This document shows positions 12,201-24,200 of a DNA stretch of 64,000 bases, in pieces (within the stretch, counting starts at the first letter, position 1; each line of letters begins with the position of its first letter). The DNA comes from Lumbricus rubellus (Eukaryota > Annelida > Clitellata > Crassiclitellata > Lumbricidae). The stretch covers positions 45,209,193-45,273,192 of the forward strand of contig OX243815.1 in NCBI GenBank assembly GCA_945859605.1, in the 5' to 3' direction. The translations under genes were made by a program, and so were the position numbers. Below the pieces are notes generated by a model, which was not told the origin of the DNA, made no database searches, and saw nothing but the letters and a program-made list of their open reading frames with translations.

Positions 12201-15200
12201 GGAGGATGTTGACCTTGTGACTTTGACCCAATTGGTGTATTGACATTGATGCAATTGATGTGATAACCTCGACCTAATTTGTGTAATTATGCAAAATTAC
12301 GTCAGTTTACGGCCGACACTAATACTTTGAATGTGATCAAACAAATTTAAAGCATTAAAACCGTTATTCAGCAATCATAATAAAAAAAATTGACACTCCT
12401 CTAAAAAAGAAGAACGAAAAAAATAAACCAAGAATAAGGGAACGATTAACTTAAAAGGTGAAAAAGGACTTGTAATTAATACTAATGTCTGGGTTCTAAT
12501 GTCTGCTCAGTGCCGGAGGAGGAGCTTATTTCGAAGGCGGAGCTTCGTTTGACGGACATTGCTGAGTATTTGGCCTATGACTGGATTCCTTTGGCCAAGC
12601 AACTGCGCTTGTCTACAGAGGATATCGCAAAAATCGAAAAGGAATACACCTATGTTGTTGAACAGGTATGTTCTCACTTCCGTCTGATGTAATTTTTTGC
12701 TGAAAATTTATGTAGAGACATGATACTTGCGTGGACATGTTATTATTATTATTATTAATTTTTATTAACTCTCTCATTAGCATAAAATATGCTGTTTGTT
12801 TGTATGTGCACTTTTCATAGCGCCCCTTCAAGCTCTACTACTCAGAGGCACTCTCGACTACAGCGCTGACACTGCATCAGAGTTTCACGCCGAAGCGCAC
12901 AAGCAATTGCGAGTGAAGGACTTTCCCAAGGTCCCTACGCGGCGACTTGAGGTGGATTCGAACCTGCAACTGCAAGGCAACGAACATGCCCACTACACCA
13001 CCGCGCCCCACAATGTTATGACCTAACAGTGGTTGCATCCAGGCCTTGTCTACTCCCCGGACCATGGTATCGCGGTGTCAGTAGTCTCTCATTCTTTGTG
13101 TGCAATGACTGAATGTTACTAGTTTAAGCATGTCTTCAACTCTTCTTTGTGGGGCGCGGTGGTGTAATGGTGGCGTTGTTGCCTTGGAGCCAGCAGGTTC
13201 GAGGTTCGAATCCACCTCGCCGCGTAAGAACCTTGGGCAAGTCATTCACTCACGATTGCTCAGCGCTCTGGCGTGAAACTCCAATGCAGTGTCCGCTCTG
13301 CATTCGGGAGCGCCTCTGAGTAGTGTGAGAGCTTTAAGGGGCGCTATAACAAGTGCACATACAAACAAACAGTCTTCTGCTCGTCTCTTCGCAGGCATTG
13401 GTCATGCTGCACACTTGGATCGAGCGAGAGAAAGACGGGGCGTCTGGGAATGCCCTCGAGCGCGCCCTGCGAGAGATCGGGCGCTTGGACATCATCGCTA
13501 AGTGCATCTACGCGGTCGAGGAAGTGACGGACATCAAGGAGAAGCAGGCGGCGAAAATCTACCTCGACTCAGGTGAATAAGATCTGAGAAGCTGCCTCTA
13601 TTTTCCATGCATTTTAGTACACGCTGATCGTTAAAGGGTTAATAAAGTTCGTTCATTATAATTCAGAATTTTGTGTTGGTGTTGGATAAACTTATGAATT
13701 AAAATGTGAGTTTTGCGTTGGCATAACTTATCAATTGATGATGTTATGACCTAAATTTATGTCATTTTGTCATGAATTTTTTGTGTACTTAACTTAACAG
13801 GATCTTGGAATTGTGTGCTAATATTGAATGGGGTAGAAAAGTACAATTGCCACGGGTCGTGACGTGGATTCTGCCCCCCCCCCCCTCACCCCACCCCCAC
13901 CTCGAGTCTATGTAGTTCGGTTGACATTGGCTCGTGTTTTGTGAGTGTGATATTATTGCAGATCTATGAAGAAGAAGATTGTGTTGGTTTGAATCTTATT
14001 GTTGATGCAACATTCATTCATATTACAAATTTATATAGCACCTCTTCAAGAAGCCCACTCAGAGGCACTCCCAGTCCCACCATGATGATAGAAATTGTCT
14101 TTAAGGAGCCACTTGTAAACTTGTAAACGGGAGACTGTGATGGATCTACAACTGAGATGTTGTTTTGATCGTCGACATCTGTTCTGGTTTACTTTTCCAG
14201 GTGAGCCAGCAGGCGGGGTAAATGGTGAACTCGATCATGATCAACAGAACGGATATCAAGAAGAACCGATCGGTGAGGAGGATGATTAAGATTAATCTCT
14301 TGATTAGGATTAGTCTCTTGATTAAGATTAATCTCTGTTTTAATCCGAATAAATCATTTTTGCCTGCTTATTAAACTGGTCAGGTGTCTCTCTCTTTCTC
14401 TCTGTGCTTTGGGAGTGGAGATTTTTCGGTGTGTGGTGTATTGTGTATTGCAAGGGTTAATTCATTCATGCATTTCGAGAATTTATATAGCGCTTCTTCA
14501 AGAAACCTACTCAGAGGTGCTCCCAATCCAGCCACAACTAAAAAAAGTGGGACTTGAGCGACTTATAAAAAGCAGGTGAATTTAGCCTAGACATAAGTTG
14601 CAAGTTTAGTGGGAGACCATTCCAGATAGCGGGACCCACAGTAGAAAAGGCTCGGTGTTGTCTGGTAGAAGTGCGAGCAAAGGAGTCGCTGGTGAAAGGT
14701 GCATGAAGGATGAAGAGCTATTGAGATTGGATTATGGACTAATCCTGATGATTGATATGTGTTGTGTTGTGTGGTTATTGTCTATCAGACAACCATTGTT
14801 GTGCTGTTTAGCTGTTGTCTAGTTCTAATCGTTTGTGTAATACATCCAGGTTATTTCCTTGTGTAATGGGCCTATGAGGGACTAAAGGGGCTATATAAAT
14901 GTTCTAGAATATGTGACTTGTGTAGGAATCCTGAAATTTAAGATTATTGTGGTTACTGTTGTCTGTTTAGTTTATTGATTACTGTTCTAGTTGCTGGAGT
15001 TACCGTTCAAGTTGATGTTTATTGATTTGCGCTATGTTCGTGGAACTTGCAGTTTACATGTAATCTGTTTAGTAATCATTTAGTAATTGGTGAGCTCACT
15101 GAGTTGTCATTTCTTGAGTTTTCTAGTCTTTCGTGGTTTAAAGTTTGTGTGATTATTGTTCAATCCAGATGCTGGCCTTTATGTGTCCAGATGCTTTTCA

Positions 15201-18200
15201 CAAGCTAAGCCAAGCCAACCCATGCCAGCTGACACTGTTAAAACTGATGTCTGAAAAACCCAACACTAATTGTTGCAATCTTCATAAACACATAATTTTC
15301 TAGTAATTAGGCTCTGGCAGCTGCTTTGTAAATTTTTTCTGGGAATCACAGACACCAGTGAAGTTGGATTTGACTATATCTGTCTGGTAGTAGACCACAA
15401 TGATTACTATGGTCTAGTCTCCTAAAGCATGCAATCTAAAGCTAATGTAATCTCTTGAAACGTCTCTGGCACATTACATTATTGCATGACCGTTTTCGAA
15501 GATACCACGAAACGTAAATTGGTAAACATGGTTTCTCAAACAGCGGCATCCAATGTGCGTAAGAACCGGAGAGTTATAAAAGTGGGAGAGAAAGAGGTTC
15601 CAGAGGACGTGCTGACCTACGTCAAACAGCAGGCTCTGACGGCGCTCGCGAGCTGCCTCAGTCAGAGTCCGACTAGGCGCGACTCTCCACAGCGCTCCAC
15701 GGGTATTTTAGATGAAGGAGGCTCGGTCCCAGGTATACTCGTTGACCATAATTGTCACCAGATACAGCTGCATGATATGTGTTGCTGCAGAAGACAGCTA
15801 GCATGGTTTTTCTCTCTCGATGACATAATTTAATATGAATAGTTTGTGTTTCACCTCAAATAGTTTGTGTTTCACCACGAATAGTTTGTGTTTCAACACG
15901 GATAGTTTGTGTTTCAACACAGATAGTTTGTGTTTTACCACAAATAGTTTGTGTTTCATATTTTGTTTTGTTGTTTTCTTAGTAGATGTTGCATCATGTC
16001 AATATTATAGTGTGGACTTGTTTAAGTGTTTCTGGTTATTTGCCTGTCTGCTTAACATCTAGTTGTGGTGTGCACTGAGGCTATTATTAACTTGACCCAT
16101 TACACTCTGAACATCTGGGCCTTAAAGCTGACACCTACCTGTTTTTTGGTGGTTCTGGGTTTAAACCCGGGCCATGTCCTTCAGATAGGTTTCTTCCTCA
16201 GTCGTTGGCCAATTGTCTTCAACCCCGATTGCATGATTGTGTTTTACCATTTGTTGACCATAGCAAGAAAATAACTTTCTAGATTTTATATTATTTTGTT
16301 GCATCAAAATGTGTGTGTCTTAAAAGAACTGCATTTTCTAACATTCTCGTATGCTGAATTTCCAAAATCTTGCACTGTTTGATAGTTTCGAAAAATAGAA
16401 ATCTTGACTGTTTGGTAATTCACAAGTTTTATAAACCTCTTGCTCTGCTACATCATTGCATTTCAGTTTTAAAGCAACATTATGTGGTGGTTAATATTTA
16501 TTCCTTAAAACACTATCACTTTTTAGACAGTTCCTAGTTTATACAATGTATCATTAGGCATGTCCCTGACAACTTTGCATTTTCCATGCTTTACAGTTCT
16601 TGTGTGTTCGCACGTTTTGCTTTTATAGGAATATTTCCAGTAGATTTTAAATTTGTTTACCGGGTATGTATTTGTCTATCTATGCGATTTATATAGCGCC
16701 TCTTCAAGGGCTCTACTCAGAGGCGCTCCCGACCCAGGTCCGGTCGAAAAGAAAGGTCTTGAGCGAACTGTGAAACTTTGTGTGAAAGATGGATGCTCGA
16801 ATTTGCTTTATAACTGTGGAACGAATGATGGAAGGAGAGATATAGATGAACATAAGGTTTAGAAAATTTGCAAATTGCCAAACAGTCCAAGATATGTAAC
16901 TTTTGTAATTGTCGAACATTGCATGATTTTGCGAATTCAGAATTATCACTGTGATAACTAACCATGTTAAAGATGCCCTAACACAAAAAAGTTTTGAAAA
17001 GGCAGAGCTAATGTTCACATTTGGATTTACAAAGAGATTTAGAAAACAGCTGATGAGTATAATTTGCTAATAAATTTTAAGTACACGGGTACCTTTAATA
17101 ACAAGACAGTGCACTATATAGAGGTGATATCTCCTCCTCTTTTAGTCGAGGTGCCTGTTCCACTCACAGATACCATTGCAATGGAAGAATCTTGAAGCTA
17201 TTCAGACTGTATTAGCTTAATTAACCAATTATTTCCGTTATTTCAGCGATTTTTAGTTGGTGGGATATGTTGAAGGGTTGGCAAAATTCTGATGGGAGTT
17301 TGGTCCAGAGAGATTGAGCATTGGAATAACTGAGATGCTGGTTTAACACTTGAGTAGGCTACTACAGAAGTCACAGGTTGAACGCTTGATGCTTGGTTGA
17401 GCCAGAATGCTCCAGTGCCAGGTCAGCCAGAATCATGGATGCTGTAGAATCAATGGTGGATCAAAAATCAAGACATGTTCTAGAAGAAAAGGGTGCTCTA
17501 GAATCAAATGGTTCTTTAACATTGAAGGGTGAAATGGAATCAAAGAGTGTTCTAGAATCATGGGTTGTTCTAGAATGAAAGGGTGCTCTAATATCAAATA
17601 GTGCACTGCAATGAAAGGGTGTTCTAGTAATTATCAAAGAGTACACTAGATGAAAGGTTGTTGTGTAATTCTGAAGACACAGTACAATCCAAATTACTTT
17701 GAATCCAGGGATCTGTAAGCCTCTGGGGGGAGGGGGAGTGCCGATTAGATATGACACTACACGGTCTGGTTCGCCGTTAGTCAAGTATTTGCGTGGCAGT
17801 GTGTTGAATATTTGAAATGTGTGCAGTTGTTATCGTGTTGTAGATGGTGTGCGTAAGGATTATCTGCTGCTTAGTATTGAAACCAAAACGCCGCCTTCAA
17901 CTCCAGCAGACCTTGATAACCTCATTCCATCACCCACAGGTAGAGAAACAAAAAGACATTCACCCTCGTTGTTTGAACCCTCGTTATTCAACTAACCCCA
18001 TTGCTGCTCCAACCCACGTTTTTTACCGCACCCCTCTATGCCTGTGTCCCACGTGCTATAACTGTTGCTGTCAGTGTAGGATTTGTGATTTAGAGTGAAA
18101 TGGTTCTGAGAATGCTCACCGGTGAGGATGGTAGAACGTTTTGGAGTGCAAGGCTTTCCATACCCAAACGGCTGCGCTTTTCCCCCCGTCTCCCTACAAA

Positions 18201-21200
18201 TGGTGGACGCGTTCTTTGTGAAGAGTTGGATTAATCCCTCTCTGACTGTTGCTTGAATTTGTAATCAACTTGTATCCAGCGATGATTCACGTAATTTTTA
18301 TGCTAGAAAATAATCGACTAATGAATTTAATTGATTGAATTTTACTAATTGCATGCCTGCTTTAATTATTATTAGCATCTTAAGTCACTGATTCTACACT
18401 CCTGTCCATCATTGTTGTAAAACACAATGCATAAACCTGCTACTAAAACAGGGTATTATTATAATCTGGTATTATTAATCATCATTATTTTTTCCATATG
18501 TATAGCCGCTCGCTGTCAGTTTTACAGATGTTCGTATAATGGTTATGCACCGTAGCCACATACAGGCGTGTATTGTATTGTAGTTAGAACCTTGAGCTGA
18601 ATTCATATCCCTAAGAGTTAGATGCTGTACTTTTTCCTTTGAGAACTTGACGAGTGTTAGTCTAAATGAGTATGATATAATTTGGGAAAAATAACAATAA
18701 TATTAATGATAATATTAATAATGATAATAATAGTACTGATAATAATGATAGGGCCAAGCCAGATTTGATTTTCTATGATAATAACATCAAAGTCCCTGAG
18801 GGATTCTCTATATCTTGGGCAAAATATAATATTAATAATGATAACGATTAGTTATAATGATAATTATAATAATTACGATAGTAATAATTGATGATACCTT
18901 TTATTTTCCATAATGGCTTATATTGAAGTCCCTGAGGGATCCGCTATAGCGGCTATACATATGGAAAAAATAATGATGATTAATAATACCAGATTATAAT
19001 AATACCCTGTTTTAGTAGCAGGTTTATGCATTGTGTTTTACAACAATGATGGACAGGAGTGTAGAATCAGTGACTTAAGATGCGACTGTTGACTTTTGCT
19101 GGTTGTATTGCCGTTCAACAAACATGTAAGAGATGCAGTGTTAAAAGCAGTGTTCAAAGCAGTGTTAAAAGCAGTGTTAAAAGCAGTGTTGCATCAGAGC
19201 CATGCGTATTTTTCCTGTCTCTAATGGCTGTAAAACGATACTCTGTAATGACTTATGCTTGCTTTTCATATATAAGCATTTCTTCTTTTTCCATTAACTA
19301 CTTCTAAATCAACCATTTGATTATTTCAACTCTTTCTCACTGCATGTTATCGTATGTTCTTTCTTGCTTTCGCTTTTATATCACTTAGAAATGTGCTGGT
19401 GCCACACGTATACATGTAGGTTCTTAGCTACAACATTATATTCTAACCGATGATTTTTTGCATGTGTTACATTCCTGTTACTGGGATTTGTTCGTCAGAA
19501 ATGGGGAACAATGTAATAGTAACTGGTGCTAAAATTGTAAAACTTATTTAATGTGCGGTGAATTGCTTTTTAGATAGATTTAGCCTTTATTTTAGGTAAC
19601 CAGGTCTACTTAGAATATTGCTGACAATTTGATAATGATACACATGTAATTAATTTAATATTCAAGAAATCAGGTTTTATATATTGGGAACGAATACTGT
19701 AAATGCCTACAGGCGACAACATCTGTGATGTGGTGTTATGTATTGAGGAAATTGTGGAATTTCCTTTTTGGATATAACGGGTTATCATACATACGCTTGT
19801 GCATGCTCTTTGTGCGTACATACTTCTATGTAAGTACATACATACATGCATGCCGCCAATGTACTGCATAGGCAATTAGGCACAGAGGTACACTATAAAC
19901 TTGCCCACATGGATACATTAATGTGCATCTATGCTATCTAGAATAAGTTATCGGCAATTAAAGTTATATCAAAGTTACACTGGTAGTACTTTGTTATGTC
20001 CTTTCCTTCCTCATTTCGCTCGCTGATTTAAGATATATTTGTACCCGTCTCTCTTTGTCTATCTCTGTCTCTGGGTGTGTCTCTCTCTGTCTGTCTGTCT
20101 GTCTCTCTCTTTGTATTATTCCAAATTTGTGCTTTTGTTTTTCCAGTTACGGAGTCAGAGGTAGCAGAATCGATGGCGAAAAATAAGAATCGGAAGATGC
20201 ATGATGAAGATGATGATGATGATGATGATGCAGAACCAGAAAGAATTGAACGAGAAAGAATTGAACCAGAAAGAATTGAACGAGAGAGTAAGTAAATATA
20301 AAGTACGTTGTGTCGTGTATTTTGTTGTCCAAGGGACATAGCTGATGTAAAAGTGAGTACCGTAATCCCTTTTGTCCAAGATAGAATATTTCTTTATTAT
20401 ACCAGCACCACTACCCTTTGTGCCAACAGACTATCCGTGGTGCCGGGTTGTGCCAGTCCCAAGCCTGGACAAAAGAGGAGGGTGACATCAATGGGACATC
20501 AGCTATGAGATCTATGTTAACTCTGAAAACTATCATTTTGGATACTTTGTGGTATATATTTTTTTGCCTCAATGAAACATGAACTAAAAATGGCCCCTTT
20601 AGTCTCCCAGTAAAAATGATTGCTTGGGACAAAAATATTCTACAGAGACTAAGAGCGCTTCTAGAATACCTCGAACTATTTAAGTTGAGGCGGATCAAAC
20701 ATGCCACTCAATGCAGACTTGCAGACTTGGTGTGAACTGTTTTTTTATATTTCTGAATTTTACTAAATGTTTTTGATCCTGGAATTCAGGATATTTAGAC
20801 GTCTTATTTGACCGGAAATTTAAACAAATCTTCTCGGGGAAATTACTGTCTGGGTTACTATCCCTAGCGGCATCCATTTGTGTCTATCTCTGAGACCAAT
20901 GCATTTTATTTTTTAGCATTTTCTTACATTTCCATAACAATTTGAAACTTGAGTGATTACCTAATCTCAAAAGTTTCAGTTCATCAAAAGTAAACAAATT
21001 CACTAAATGGTTTCAAGACCATATGCTTCTGTTGGCCCTTTGTTGTGGAATGGCCTTTCTGCTGTAGCTTGTACTCAGGTCTTAATGTAGGGTCACTACT
21101 GCTTTTGCCCATTGTCTTATGCCTTCTTTATAGGGGTTCTTCGCACGGGAGCACCTCTGATTAGGTTGTCGGGCCCACTGCGAGGCGATTTGTAAATCTG

Positions 21201-24200
21201 TAAATGAAATAGAACAGAATAGTGTGACTCGATTTCTATTTACATAAACCTGTTCGTCGATAAACCATTTTCAAACAGAAACCGACAAAGAAGCTGCATG
21301 ATGCACTCACAAATTTTAAACACACATAGTTACCGTAGTAATGTTGTATTTGTAAACAAGAACACCGACACTTAAGGGCAAGAAGGGCATTTGCCTCTGG
21401 AAAATTGAAACCTATATCTTAACTACTATGGCATCCTTAAAAAAAAATTAAATTTCTCTGCACTGAAACCACTAATAATACTAGTGATACACAAAGTGAA
21501 ATTCAGATTTAGAAACCTGTATTAAAATTACCCATGTTTTAAATATCCTGCTTTGCATTTTTCAAGCTGTCTTTCCGTAGATGATGATGATGATCAAGCG
21601 ATCATGATAGGTTCCAGATCTATTACATTTCCCACGGGTTTCCTTCTTTTACATACGTCCACGCATGTCCTTTCCGCGTCAGTGTACAGGCTGCATGAAT
21701 AATAGTACAGATTCCACGTCGATGTGAAAATCCAAGGCATGGTTTCTTGGACAGGGTGTCGCACAGAAATCGACATGCATTCCAAGAGATGATACCACCG
21801 CCTGACATCATGATTGCGTCACTGTCAAGGCACTTTCCGGCGGATCGTCTGTACTGCGAAATGGGATGCGAAGGATAATACGACGACAGTTTGGTTACGT
21901 TAATGTCGGCCTCGAATCGAGTGAAAAGAGGCGTCAGTTGGACGTCGTTGATTTCGTAATCCAAATCCGAGAGACCTTCGAACGAATGATTCGCGTTCTG
22001 TTCGTGTCCGATTTTGATTAGAGCGTATCTTTTTCGATTTACCTGATTCATCGTATCCGATCCGTGAGGGATTGTACTGTAGCGACAGATTTCAGGCGGT
22101 GGCTTGTAGATACGTGAAATATGACTCACCCGCGACCACATATCGTCATCTTCTCCGCCCCATCCGAAGTATCTCAACGGATATCCGTTGATCATCCGAA
22201 ACAGTTGTGGCTTAATCGATACAACTCCACCGAAAGACGTGTACAGACTATAGTTGAATTTGTCGACTGATCTGGCTTGATGGCGTGGCTGTGGGCCACA
22301 GGTCATCAGACACCAATCATCTTCAAGGATCATGTCGACATCATGGAAGATGACACAGTCAAAGGAGAACCTCTTGGCCGCCTCGAGGAATCCGATGTTG
22401 ATGCTGGCGGCTTTGTTGAAGACCGCTGGATAGCGTTGGTCCACGACAAACACTCGGAAGTGAACTTGCTGTCGTTTGAGAATGGGAATCAGGTGACGGA
22501 GTAGGACTCGCAAGTGGTGCTCGCGGTCACGGCACGGAATCACGATCGCTAGACGGGTGTGCGAGACACAATCCTCAGGTTTCCACTCTCCACCTACAAG
22601 AATGTCGTTTCCGACGGTCTCGACGATATGATCCCAGTCGTTGTCGTCGATCATGTTTACGAAAACCCTTCCTTGGAGACTAGGTGCAATACAAGGGCAC
22701 CAATTAACTTCAGTTGTGTTAACCATCTTCTGCTTACACAAATAACGTTCTTCGGAATGGTATTCCTTAATGGGCTCCATGTATTTCGGATTAACAGGAG
22801 ATGGACTTAAGAGAAGCGGGTTCTTGCTTGTAGGATGATGAACTTTGACGTGGCTGAAATTTGACGGACGTGCGAGAAGCGGGTTCTTGCTTGTAGGATT
22901 ACGAATTTTGACGTTGCTGAAATTTGACGGAGTTACAAGAAACGGCTTCTTGCTTGTAAGATGATGAATTTTGACGTGGCTGAAATTTACTTGAAACTCC
23001 CAAGCTGGCGATTGTCTCATTGCTTCTTGGTACCATAGGCTGATGCAAGATATCATGGTTACAACAACAAAAGTTCGACGGAGATATGACTTCAAAACGC
23101 GGCGTGAACACGTGCGCTTTACCATTGTCGCTCAAGCAACTCTTTCTTTCTGTGTCTAAATAACAGTCAATATGCCATTCACAATAGATCTATTTAGCAT
23201 GAGAAATCTCGTTAAAATGTCTCATTATTTGACTACTTGTTGTACAAAACACGGCTAAGACATGGATCTCAAAGTTAGATGTCTCTCAAACAATGTTCAT
23301 CCTGGATTCAAAATTTTCTTGTAAAAATAGAGCAATTCTCGTTTTGGATCCCAACGAAAGCATTGTAAATTTTTCTTTCGTGGTTGTCATGGAACAAGGA
23401 AACCCATTAGGCCTTTAAAAAAATGTTGTGTTTCCGGTAGCCCGACCGACCCTCTTTTATTGCCGCAACTCAAATAAACATTAAAAAAATGTTATTAAAA
23501 AAAAATTGTAATAATAAAAAAAATTTAAATTTAATTTAGATTTTTAAAAAAAAAAATTGTATTGACAAAACAGAAAAGACGTCAACAAAATGAAATTAAT
23601 AGGACTGTTTTCTAGAGCAGTTTTAGGTGCAGACAGTCGGGAAATATGCAGTTTATACTTGCATAGAACACGTACTTTGTTGCATCGTGTACTTTTGTGC
23701 AAAAAAAGACTAGTGGGGTATACTTTTTCGGATAGTCACTGCATAAAAATATTTTACCAAAATAAAAATATTTTTCGACCTACCTACCCAATTTTGTTGG
23801 ACTCTGTTACCGGAAACACAACATTTTTAAGGCCTTATTATCAAGTCCTGAGGTTGCCATGGGTATGAAGTATTAGCGGCTTCATTTTCTTAGACTCAGC
23901 ATATGAGAGCGAGTGACCAATCCTCTCCCTCACCATCCAGGGACGTAACTAGGATTTTTCGTTTGGGGGGCTTAAGCCTTGAGTATGACCAGTGCTTAAA
24001 GTGTAAAAAAAGAAGTGCCAGAACGTTGTATTGTAATTGATTGTGAGTGGCGGCGCCGAAGGCGCGAAGTTGCGAGTGCCGAAGGCACGAAGCTCGTCCC
24101 GACTAGGGGGTCTGGGGAGCGTCGTAAGCTCACCCAGCGGGGTCTGGGGCGGAGCCCCAGCGACCAGCGCATTTTTGGCTGTGTCGACCTCAAATGGAGC

